Shown here one piece after another: positions 54,518-61,976 of a stretch of DNA of 64,000 nt. Both the position numbers and the translations under genes were made by a program. Source of the DNA: Palsa-147 sp963771905 (GTDB lineage Bacteria; Acidobacteriota; Terriglobia; Acidiferrales; UBA7541). The stretch spans positions 248,001 through 312,000 of the forward strand of contig CAVYVI010000009.1 in the NCBI GenBank assembly GCA_963771905.1. Reading direction: 5' to 3'. The notes beneath the pieces are model-generated. The model was not told the DNA's origin. It saw only the letters and a program-made list of their open reading frames with translations, and searched no databases. The first letter of the stretch is position 1. Every line of letters begins with the position of its first letter.

Positions 54518-55411
54518 ATGGAGAACAACAAATCCGCATCGCCTCAAGCTCAACAACTTGCCGCCACGGCCGGCGAATTCCTGCTCGGGAATGATCTCCG
54601 TGTGACACGCTTGGGATTCGGTTCAATGCGCATCACGGGAAAGGGAATTTGGGGCGAGCCCGCAGATCGACCCGAAGCCATCCGTGTTTTGCGTCGTGCC
54701 GTCGAATTAGGAATCAATCTCATCGACACCGCGGACTCCTACGGCCCGAACGTGAGCGAAGAAATCATCGCCGAAGCTCTGCACCCCTATCCCTCAAATC
54801 TTGTCATCGCCACAAAGGGCGGTTACGAGCGGCCTGGCCCCGACCGATGGGTCGAAAACGGACGGCCTGAGCACCTGAGATCCGCCTGCGAAGGAAGCCT
54901 GCGCCGGTTGCGTCTGGACCGCATCGATCTCTATCAATTGCATCGAATCGATCCGAAGGTTCCGGCGGAAGACCAACTCGGCGCCTTGAAGGACCTGCAG
55001 GCGCGAGGCAAGATCAGGCACATCGGTTTATCGGAAGTGAGCGTGCCGCAAATTCAGCACGCGCAAACCATTGTTCCCATCGTCAGCGTCCAGAATCGTT
55101 ACAGCCTGGCCGATCGCGGTTCGGAGGATGTTCTGCGCAATTGCGAAAAAGAGAAGATGGCTTTCATTCCGTGGTTCCCGCTCGCGGCGGGTCAACTGTC
55201 TCGTGGAGAAACTCCTATCCGTCGTGTGGCGGAGCGATTGAAGGCTACGCCATCACAGGTTGCTCTCGCTTGGCTGCTTTCACGATCTCCGGTCATTCTC
55301 CCGATCCCCGGAACTTCCAGCGTCGAACACCTCGAAGAAAACGTCGCTGCCGCCGGCTTGAAAATTGACAAAAGCAAGATCCAGGAACTCGGTCAAGCCG
55401 CGCACGGATAA
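54518..55411 (+). CDS. Aldo/keto reductase
   Basis: The 297-residue AKR has LRVTRLGFGSMRITG, catalytic Asp/Tyr in INLIDTADSYGP, Lys in LVIATKGGYE, YQLHRIDP, IRHIGLSEVSV, VQNRYSLAD and a C-terminal VILPIPGTSSVEHLEENV. An AAAGGAG site precedes the ATG. It is the first chromosomal gene after attR and unrelated in detail to the reductase at 1456. Confidence 0.9.
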   Translation: MENNKSASPQAQQLAATAGEFLLGNDLRVTRLGFGSMRITGKGIWGEPADRPEAIRVLRRAVELGINLIDTADSYGPNVSEEIIAEALHPYPSNLVIATKGGYERPGPDRWVENGRPEHLRSACEGSLRRLRLDRIDLYQLHRIDPKVPAEDQLGALKDLQARGKIRHIGLSEVSVPQIQHAQTIVPIVSVQNRYSLADRGSEDVLRNCEKEKMAFIPWFPLAAGQLSRGETPIRRVAERLKATPSQVALAWLLSRSPVILPIPGTSSVEHLEENVAAAGLKIDKSKIQELGQAAHG

Positions 55412-55460
55412 AAGTGAATCGAACGTTTGCCGGAGACCTCCGGGCCGCGACCCCACCCGG

Positions 55461-55634
55461 TTAGTTCGCGGAATCTTTCGGACGCGTCGTCTTTACGGCC
55501 TTCAGAATCCCGATTCCCAAAAGTACGACCGCGCCCACTGCAATCCAGTGCGCGGGCATATGCACTAAATAGGCGGCGTAAATCAGGCCGCCGATCACGA
55601 TTGCGAATCCAATCGAATAAAGGCCGAATGACAT
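55461..55634 (-). CDS. 57-aa membrane protein
   Basis: The ATG at 55634 is preceded by AAAAGGAAA. The product has two hydrophobic helices (YSIGFAIVIGGLIYAAYLV and HWIAVGAVVLLGIGIL) joined by a short loop and a positively charged tail. I know no named family. It belongs to a run of small membrane and stress proteins at 55.4-58.7 kb. Confidence 0.7.
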   Translation of the reverse strand: MSFGLYSIGFAIVIGGLIYAAYLVHMPAHWIAVGAVVLLGIGILKAVKTTRPKDSAN

Positions 55635-55777
55635 GACGTTTCCTTTTCGAGTCAGCCGTGGCAGATCTCGGTTGAGAGCTCAGCTTTCTCGCGCGCGGGA
55701 GGGCAGCCAGGAACGCGGCCGCCCTCCGTCCTCTGGAATCGATGAACTTCGCGGTTCCTGGGGTGACGAAGCGATGA

Positions 55778-55934
55778 TTAGCTCGTTTTGCCCTTGCATC
55801 CAGGGTGTCCGCACAGACAGTCGACGTCCGGCGTCTTTTCCATGGCCGAGCATTCGGTGCTGCAATACTTGCCCGACGTTGTCAGGCAGGAGCAGATGGG
55901 GTGCGCACACTTTTCGGCATTTACAGGGGTCATT
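55778..55934 (-). pseudogene. Metallothionein-like gene with a one-base frameshift
   Basis: After a fine ribosome binding site (GAGGAG) the ATG at 55934 opens MTPVK.., but the Cys-rich metallothionein frame (EKCAHPICSCL, GKYCSTECSA, DCLCGHPGCKGK, stop at 55778) is reached only if one A of an A4 run near 55919-55922 is dropped. The distance is 157 nt, 52 codons plus one. With the correction the 51-residue product has nine Cys and two His in the bacterial SmtA-type spacing and would bind Zn/Cd/Cu. It is either a recent mutation or a sequencing error. Confidence 0.7.
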
Positions 55935-56050
55935 ACTTTTCTCCTCGCTTGGGTTCCATAGCGGATGATCCAACGCTAGAGATTAGTCCCCAGGGGAAAG
56001 CGCTGCTGTACAGAAAGGAACACATCGCGAAATTGCTCCAAGACGGGCTG

Positions 56051-56449
56051 TCAGGAGCGCAACGGATCGCGAGTCGGAAACAGAACAACGAGCGTGAAAA
56101 TCCCCAGAGTCGTCCCCAATGGAATTTCCGATACTGAAAAGAACGCTGCGAGCAGGCCCAACGTGCGTGCTGAGCGCTGGTTTGCCATGAGCGCCCAGCC
56201 GGCCAAAAGCCCGAGGAGACCGCATAGGATCGATAAGGCCACCAACGCCATATAGACGATATGAAAATCGTTCATCAATGTGAAGGGATCAGGGACGCGA
56301 ACCAAGAGCGCGCCGAACATGAGCGTAGCTGTTCCGTTAAACAGAACCAGACACAATCCCATGATGAGGCGGAGAATCCCGTACACGATCCAACAAACGC
56401 CCAAGGTCTGCCGATGACCGCCCAGATTGCCGGCCGCAGATTCATCCAA
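56051..56449 (-). CDS. Four-helix membrane protein
   Basis: The 132-residue protein has a short polar N-terminus and four hydrophobic helices (VCWIVYGILRLIMGLCLVLF; TLMFGALLV; VYMALVALSILCGLLGLLAG; LGLLAAFFSVSEIPLGTTLG). No enzymatic motif is seen. Similar small integral membrane proteins are frequent in Acidobacteriota. The function is unknown. Confidence 0.7.
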   Translation of the reverse strand: MDESAAGNLGGHRQTLGVCWIVYGILRLIMGLCLVLFNGTATLMFGALLVRVPDPFTLMNDFHIVYMALVALSILCGLLGLLAGWALMANQRSARTLGLLAAFFSVSEIPLGTTLGIFTLVVLFPTRDPLRS

Positions 56450-56479
56450 CGTCCGCCCCCTGACTATTGACGAACGAGA

Positions 56480-56632
56480 TCAATGCAGCCCGCCGAGAAC
56501 ATACACGACCAACAAAATCAGGAGGACCGTTCCGACGACTCCGAAGCCCCCGCCCGTTCCCCATCGGGAATATCCGTAGTAGCCGCCGCCTCCGCCGAAC
56601 ACTAGCAAGAGAACAATAATTAGCAATAACAT
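56480..56632 (-). CDS. 50-aa DUF3309-like hydrophobic protein
   Basis: The product starts MLLLIIVLLLVFGGGGGYYG and ends with a second hydrophobic segment (GTVLLILLVVYVLGGLH), the Gly/Tyr-centred pattern of the DUF3309 small membrane proteins. The function is unknown, and no strong ribosome binding site is visible. Confidence 0.65.
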   Translation of the reverse strand: MLLLIIVLLLVFGGGGGYYGYSRWGTGGGFGVVGTVLLILLVVYVLGGLH

Positions 56633-57012
56633 TGAAAATCTCCGTTCAGCTTGTGAACCAGGATTTCTGCTTTCACATCTTAAGCAGGCCCGGCACGGAT
56701 TGCTTCAATACGCGAAGAAGGATTGTCACCGCGCAAGCTGACGAGACGCACGCTATCATCCGCGAAAAAGCGAAGCTGTTCCAAACAGAACACCTTGCGA
56801 AAATTTGGGATCGTCAGGCTCGCGTGAAATCCGCAGTGAGGTTTTCGGAGGGTATGCGGAACCGAGCAGCGGGATAATTCAATGGATGAACGGCAGAGTA
56901 ACGCGAGGCCTGCCTCGATGGACGGGCGCAAACGCTGCTGCACGATCTGCGCACACGAGGAGAAGGATGACATTGAAGAGCACTTCTTAAGCTTGGCGCA
57001 GCCGGATTACGT
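56633..57012. other. Intergenic region with one weak small ORF
   Basis: A 44-codon plus-strand frame at 56882-57016 (..KRCCTICAHEEKDDIEEHFL) has a CxxC-type cluster but no convincing ribosome binding site. It also overlaps the next gene's stop, so I do not call it. Nothing else is recognisable. Confidence 0.4.
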
Positions 57013-57750
57013 TTAATGACACGACCCATCGTCCTCAAACTGGCCACCAACGGCCATCGACGCGAGAGAGCGCGCGCAATTCAGGATTTTCTGGTCCAGC
57101 GGATCGTCATTCAGCGTGTCGGGAGGGATGTAGTCCATGGATTTGCGTAAATCCAGAATTCTGTTGCTCAGCTTTTGCATGTTGTCGGATTCGTTGCTAA
57201 GCAATTTCAAAGCGTCTCGATCAGAATCGGTTGACACGGCCACAGATGCCAGCGTGAGGCTCTTCGTAACTTGAGCGCGATAGGCAGACAACCAGTCCTC
57301 TGTGATCGGGTATCCATGCTGGACAGCGCTGGTAAGGACGCTGCGCCATTCTCGGATCGCAGCCATTTCTTCGATTCCCGCTCGCAGGAACTCCTTCGAG
57401 AATCCCTGGTTTGGAGTCTCGGTTTTCGCGGAAGGAGCCGGCACAGCGCTCGCGGTTGGGGCAGGCAACGTCAAGAGGATCTGATTCCCCTTGAAGCTGA
57501 GGGAACCACTCGCGGCGCGTGCAAGGGCTTCGATTTCGACGTAGGAATGGCCGTTCATCTGGACAACCGCCGCAGGTCCGGGCCGACCATTTACGATCAG
57601 CGTCAGATTTTCCTGCGCCGCTTGCGACAGAGCGAATGCCGGCGATGCCAGAAGCATTGCCAAAATCAGCCATGTGCCGAAGGGCCGCTTTTGCAAAAGT
57701 CTGCTACTCCAACGGCGATTTTCACAATTCACAAGGGGGCTGCTCATCAT
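57013..57750 (-). CDS. Exported protein with copper amine oxidase-N-like domain
   Basis: The 245-residue protein has a hydrophobic signal segment (GTWLILAMLLASPAFALS, residues ~25-43). A short domain follows (NLTLIVNGRPGPAAVVQMNG..YVEIEALARAASGSLSF) resembling the copper-amine-oxidase N-terminal/stalk-like domain, then a Pro/Ala linker and a helical C-terminal part with one late Cys pair. It is probably periplasmic. The function is unknown. Confidence 0.65.
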   Translation of the reverse strand: MMSSPLVNCENRRWSSRLLQKRPFGTWLILAMLLASPAFALSQAAQENLTLIVNGRPGPAAVVQMNGHSYVEIEALARAASGSLSFKGNQILLTLPAPTASAVPAPSAKTETPNQGFSKEFLRAGIEEMAAIREWRSVLTSAVQHGYPITEDWLSAYRAQVTKSLTLASVAVSTDSDRDALKLLSNESDNMQKLSNRILDLRKSMDYIPPDTLNDDPLDQKILNCARSLASMAVGGQFEDDGSCH

Positions 57751-57810
57751 TCTGTCTTGGTCTTTTGGGTTAACAACATTCCAAAATGCTTTCTGCTCTT
57801 TGACGCGAGT

Positions 57811-58392
57811 CTAGGATGCGGCCCGCGCAGCCAGGATGTCTGGTTCGGCGACCAGTTCCTCAAAAAGCGTCCGATAATGAATCATGGCCTTGCGCAAATC
57901 TTCGGTGTCGGCCTGCCCCTGCGTTTGACGGAGCGCGCTTTGGTGGGCGGCACGGTAATTTTCAAGAACCAGCGGATGATCCACAGAGATATCGGCGGCC
58001 CGCTGTTCGAAGTCGCTTACCGGATAGCCACGCGCGGACATGACGTCGCCGAGCAGTTGGTCGGCGTCCGTTACGGCGCTTCCGGGGCCGTCAACAAACC
58101 GCGCCTGAACTTTGGCCCAGGACTCGGTAAACCGTGCGCGATCGCCCGGTGAAAGCGGCTGGATGTGCAAGCGCTCCACGCGTTCCGCGCGCTTGTCGAG
58201 CACCGCTTCCGCTTGCCGCCGACTCCCGCCTTCTTTCACCGCACGGGTATATTCAGCGCCGCCAAACTGAGTGCGCAATCTCGCCGTTCGGCGTTTACGA
58301 ATAACAAGCAAAATGGCGATACTTGCGAGCACCACGACGATTACGGCGGCGCCTATCACCAACTGTGTCGTACTTATTTGTAAGAAGCTCAC
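57811..58392 (-). CDS. Membrane-anchored hypothetical protein
   Basis: The 193-residue protein has one N-terminal transmembrane helix (LVIGAAVIVVVLASIAILLV) followed by RKRR and a cytoplasmic helical domain (FGGAEYTRAVKEGG, RHIQPL-like LHIQPLSPGDRARF.., YRTLFEELV). The same layout recurs in many Acidobacteriota genomes as an unnamed secreted/anchored protein. No catalytic motif is visible. It sits near the CsbD gene. Confidence 0.65.
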   Translation of the reverse strand: MSFLQISTTQLVIGAAVIVVVLASIAILLVIRKRRTARLRTQFGGAEYTRAVKEGGSRRQAEAVLDKRAERVERLHIQPLSPGDRARFTESWAKVQARFVDGPGSAVTDADQLLGDVMSARGYPVSDFEQRAADISVDHPLVLENYRAAHQSALRQTQGQADTEDLRKAMIHYRTLFEELVAEPDILAARAAS

Positions 58393-58473
58393 GACCTGCC
58401 TCCTGTTTTTGGCTGATTGTTCGACCCAAATCTACGAGTCATTGCGGCGCGGTTATGCGAAGCGCGAGTGACC

Positions 58474-58659
58474 TCACGGTTTTTCGATGACTTCTTCCAC
58501 CTGGCCGATTTTCTTCTGGATTTTTCCGGCGATCTTCTCGACGACGCCTTCGGTTTCCAGACCAGAATCGTTCGTCAGCTCTCCCACTTTGCTTTTGATC
58601 GCGCCCTTCACTTCATGAAAGGTGCCTTCCGCCTTATCTTTGGTGCTTTGGTTCGTCAT
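58474..58659 (-). CDS. CsbD-family stress protein
   Basis: The 61-residue hydrophilic protein has the CsbD pattern (KDKAEGTFHEVKGAIKSKVG..GKIQKKIGQVEEV). CsbD-like proteins are general-stress-induced and of unknown mechanism. An AGGAGG-type site precedes the ATG. Confidence 0.88.
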   Translation of the reverse strand: MTNQSTKDKAEGTFHEVKGAIKSKVGELTNDSGLETEGVVEKIAGKIQKKIGQVEEVIEKP

Positions 58660-58823
58660 CGTGAGCCTCCTGGCTGATCCAACGAAAGGTTCCCTACTTC
58701 ACACCGCCGTTTAGGAGACGTGAGCAAAAAAGAAAGTTGTGACGCTTTCCATCGCTTGCGGCCTGCGCGGAACGAAGAGGAACTGGTTTACGGCAGCGTC
58801 GCCTTACTTTCCAGTCGCGCAGG

Positions 58824-59093
58824 ATGATAGAAGAGGCGAAGGGGGATAACTGTTCACATTGGGACACTTTCAAATCTTACTTGATGAATTCGGAGCTACC
58901 GAAGTGTGCGGCTGAGGCTGGACTTGGTGACCATGAGCTGCAATGGTTCGAGGTTCGGCGCACGGATCGCGAGTTTCCGCCTGCGGGCCGCGCCCTTTGG
59001 ATGTTACATTGCAAGAAATGGAAGCAACTTGCGGCCGCAGCCGGGGTCGCGGTAGAAATGTGGCGCGCGCGCTTAGGCGAGGAATTGTTTTAG
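58824..59093 (+). CDS. Small hypothetical protein
   Basis: The 89-residue frame starts MIEEAKGDNCSHWDTFKSYL, is charged and rich in Trp/Cys, and overlaps the convergent SRPBCC gene by 21 bp. It is preceded by no clear ribosome binding site. It may be real but is unassigned. Confidence 0.35.
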   Translation: MIEEAKGDNCSHWDTFKSYLMNSELPKCAAEAGLGDHELQWFEVRRTDREFPPAGRALWMLHCKKWKQLAAAAGVAVEMWRARLGEELF

Positions 59094-59624
59094 CGGATCC
59101 CAGTATCTCAATTTCCATCCGGGGTCGAGATGGTCGAATTCGCCTTCCGGGAAACCCGTGTGATCGAGAACGACAGTCGTTTCGGAACCCTTCGGCTTCA
59201 ATTCAAACCTGACGATCGAGTAGACGCCCGGGTCCCAATGGGTGGGGCGCCACGCCTGCACGATTCGCTGATTGGGAATCAATTCGATGTTTCGTCCCTC
59301 GATCAATCCTCCAAACGTGGAAAAAGCGCCGCCCGCCGTGGCGTCAATGGTGGCGGGCATGCCGGTACATGCGGCGAACTGCTTTGAGTCCAAGAATATT
59401 TCATAGATACGCTGAGGACTCGCCTTAAAATCGACTTCCTGATGAAGGAACGTGCGCGCCTGGTTTGCCGCCGTGCTCGGCGCTTCCTTCATGGTTTGTT
59501 GCGGAGTTTCGCCCCAGAGTTTGGAGCCGGCAGCCAGGCCGCCAAACGCGATGGCGACACCAGCGATCATTTGCCGCCGAGTCGGCGTGTTGCCCGGCGT
59601 GGCCGGGTTTATTTTCTCGCTCAT
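59073..59624 (-). CDS. SRPBCC/AHSA1-type protein with Tat-like leader
   Basis: The protein has 183 residues from the ATG at 59624; the open frame extends upstream across the operator and is not used. The N-terminus TPTRRQMIAGVAIAFGGLAAG looks like a twin-arginine export signal. The rest is an AHSA1-like START fold: FLHQEVDFKASPQRIYEIFL, FSTFGGLIEGRNIEL and VLDHTGFPEGEFDHLDPGW. Such domains bind hydrophobic ligands. It is divergent from a TetR regulator across a 24-bp palindrome. Confidence 0.8.
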   Translation of the reverse strand: MSEKINPATPGNTPTRRQMIAGVAIAFGGLAAGSKLWGETPQQTMKEAPSTAANQARTFLHQEVDFKASPQRIYEIFLDSKQFAACTGMPATIDATAGGAFSTFGGLIEGRNIELIPNQRIVQAWRPTHWDPGVYSIVRFELKPKGSETTVVLDHTGFPEGEFDHLDPGWKLRYWDPLKQFLA

Positions 59625-59679
59625 CGTTGGTCCTCCGAGACTCGTGCGGTGGCCCGTGCCGGCATAAGAGCACGCAGTC

Positions 59680-59703
59680 AAAATATGTTCAAGAACATAT
59701 TTT
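59680..59703. promoter_or_regulatory. 24-bp perfect inverted repeat, TetR operator candidate
   Basis: AAAATATGTTC-AA-GAACATATTTT is a perfect 11-2-11 inverted repeat in the divergent promoter between the SRPBCC and TetR genes, the usual place for a TetR-family operator. Confidence 0.8.
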
Positions 59704-59762
59704 CGAAAAAATGGTAAATACTGCCTGAGAGATACTTCACATCGCCTAAATGAGGAGGACTT

Positions 59763-60395
59763 ATGCCCTACGCTGCCGGTCTTCGCACCGAGGTAAAAGG
59801 GAAAATCATTCAAAGCGCGCGCCGGCTATTCAATCGGCATGGCTTTGATAATGTTTCCATCACTCAGATCATGGCCGGGGCTGGGCTGACGCACGGCGGG
59901 TTCTACAGCTATTTCAAGAGCAAGAGCGAGCTGTACACCAAGGTGCTGGGGTGCTTCTTTACGGACCCGAATTGGAAAAGCTGCTGGGAAGGCGTGGAAG
60001 TGGATCTGTTATCCGTCGACGTAGGTTCGCAAGTGGTGCGCGCGTATTTATCGAGACAACATTTCGAGGACATAGAGAACTCATGCCCGATGGTGGCGTT
60101 GCCGACAGACGTCTCGCGGAGCGGCAAGAGCGCCAAGCGCGCGTTCGAAACTGTGTTCCAAGCGATGGTGAGTGTATTGGAGCGGAGCTCGAGCGAGAAG
60201 GCGCGGCCCCGGCATATCACGGCTCAGGCCACCGCGGCTTTGTGCGTGGGAGGAATGGTGGTGGCGCGGGCTATGGTCAACCGTGCCATCGCGGATGAAT
60301 TGCGTGACGCATGCATGGACGTTGCGCTCAAACTCGGTGGCTGGGAGAAGGAAACCGGCTCTCAACGGCACACGAACGTCACGGTCAGGAGATGA
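59763..60395 (+). CDS. TetR-family transcriptional regulator
   Basis: The 210-residue protein has an N-terminal TetR HTH (residues ~10-57: GKIIQSARRLFNRHGFDNVSI, AGLTHGGFYSYFKSKSELY) and a helical ligand-binding domain. GAGGAGG precedes the ATG. It resembles AcrR/NemR-like regulators. The divergent SRPBCC gene and the 24-bp palindrome indicate local control. Confidence 0.92.
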   Translation: MPYAAGLRTEVKGKIIQSARRLFNRHGFDNVSITQIMAGAGLTHGGFYSYFKSKSELYTKVLGCFFTDPNWKSCWEGVEVDLLSVDVGSQVVRAYLSRQHFEDIENSCPMVALPTDVSRSGKSAKRAFETVFQAMVSVLERSSSEKARPRHITAQATAALCVGGMVVARAMVNRAIADELRDACMDVALKLGGWEKETGSQRHTNVTVRR

Positions 60396-60578
60396 ATTCT
60401 CAGACCTGTGCGAGATGGACGCGATCCAAATTCCTGCGGCGGCATCTTCGGGTGTCCCGGCAGGTACGATCAACCGTGGGGACGCAAGCCATCTTCGGCA
60501 CGGCGCGATATATGAGCTCGGCGAATACGGCGCGGAAACTCAAGGTGAAGGAATATCTGCGGATGTACGCGGCTCCGG

Positions 60579-60686
60579 CTACATCGAGCGAATTTTCATG
60601 TAGCGAATGAAATCGGGAAGCATGCTGACGCCGGCAGCAACGACAAGCACAGCAATCGCACCGATTACGATGTATCCAACACGCAT
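60579..60686 (-). CDS. 35-aa membrane protein (DUF6893-like)
   Basis: The ATG at 60686 follows AGGAGGG. The product is one hydrophobic helix (GYIVIGAIAVLVVAAGVSML) and a basic tail (PDFIRYMKIRSM), as in the DUF6893 mini-proteins of Acidobacteriota. The function is unknown. Confidence 0.65.
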   Translation of the reverse strand: MRVGYIVIGAIAVLVVAAGVSMLPDFIRYMKIRSM

Positions 60687-60964
60687 ATGCCCTCCTGACA
60701 TTTTTCTGAGGCAACTTTCCGCTCGGGCCTGTCTTCCGGCTACCATATCAGAAACAAGAAGAGAGAACATACGGGAAAGCCTGTATTTTGCCGCGGGCTT
60801 TCCGCCGGAAGGAGACTCTTCACGGAAGGATTTTCGCAGCGGGCGCGGCTGAGGCCGAGGCCGAAGAAAACCGCGACACGCGAATACGCGTTTGGGTACA
60901 ATTCCGCAGAACGAGAAGTATTGAGGGCATATGCTCCGTTAACCACAGGGGTACCTGCCACCGC

Positions 60965-61954
60965 ATGAGCGCGTTAACCGAAATCGATGTGCTGTGGATC
61001 ACTGCCGGCTTGGGCTGCGACGGGGACACAATCGCCATGACCGCGGCCACGCAACCGAGCCTCGAAGACCTCGTCTTCGGCGCGCTACCTTTTGTTCCCA
61101 AAATCAAACTGCATAATCCATTTCTTGCGTACGAAAACGGCGAAGAATTCATGCAGGTGTTTCATCAAGCGGCGGAAGGCAAGCTGGCGCCGTTCATTCT
61201 GGTCATCGAAGGCTCCATCCCGAACGAAAAAAACAAGAAGGAAGGCTACTGGGCGACGTTCGGCACGGACCAGAAGACGGGCCAGCCGATTCTCACTTGC
61301 GATTGGATCGACCGGCTGGCGCCGAACGCCTGGGCGGTGATCGCCGCCGGGACGTGCGCAACCTATGGCGGCATCCATGCGATGGAAGGAAACCCGACGG
61401 GTTGCATGGGTCTCCCGGATTACCTCGGATGGAAATGGAAATCGAAATCGAATGTTCCGATCGTGTGTGTGCCGGGATGTCCGGTGCAGCCGGACAACAT
61501 GACCGAAACGATTCTGTATCTATTAAGTATGGTGGCCGGAAGAGCGCCGATGATTCCTCTTGACGACGCGCTGCGGCCCACATGGCTATTCGGTCAAACC
61601 GTCCATGAAGGATGCGACCGGGGCGGCTACTACGAGCAGGCAGAATTTGCATCGGAATATGGCTCGATTCAATGCATCGTGAAGCTGGGCTGCTGGGGGC
61701 CGGTTGTCCAATGCAACGTCGGGAAGCGCGGCTGGATGGGAGGAATCGGCGGCTGTCCAAATGTGGGCGGGATTTGCATCGGCTGCACGATGCCCGGATT
61801 CCCTGACAAGTTCATGCCGTTCATGAACCAACCTCCCGGTTCGCTGCTTTCATCGAACGCGGTGGCGACGTATGGCCGTGCGATTCATGCGCTGCGGCGA
61901 TTCACGCAAGCATCTCTGAATAGGGAGCCGAACTGGAGACGCCGCACAGAATGA
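60965..61954 (+). CDS. hhyS: [NiFe]-hydrogenase small subunit, group 1h-type
   Basis: The protein has 329 residues from the ATG at 60965, where similarity begins (DVLWITAGLGCDGDTIAMTA). Cluster-ligand Cys lie in GLGCDGD, AGTCATYGGIH and VPGCPVQPDN, and in HEGCDRGGYYE and the stretch LGCWGPVVQCN..GGCPNVGGICIGC. The sequence pattern, without a Tat leader, is that of the group 1h high-affinity H2-scavenging enzymes. These need a large subunit carrying the NiFe centre, which is not adjacent: a histidine kinase follows 22 bp later. Either the large subunit is elsewhere or this is an orphan with another role. Confidence 0.9.
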   Translation: MSALTEIDVLWITAGLGCDGDTIAMTAATQPSLEDLVFGALPFVPKIKLHNPFLAYENGEEFMQVFHQAAEGKLAPFILVIEGSIPNEKNKKEGYWATFGTDQKTGQPILTCDWIDRLAPNAWAVIAAGTCATYGGIHAMEGNPTGCMGLPDYLGWKWKSKSNVPIVCVPGCPVQPDNMTETILYLLSMVAGRAPMIPLDDALRPTWLFGQTVHEGCDRGGYYEQAEFASEYGSIQCIVKLGCWGPVVQCNVGKRGWMGGIGGCPNVGGICIGCTMPGFPDKFMPFMNQPPGSLLSSNAVATYGRAIHALRRFTQASLNREPNWRRRTE

Positions 61955-61976
61955 ACAGTCCATCAGGAGTTGCGGG

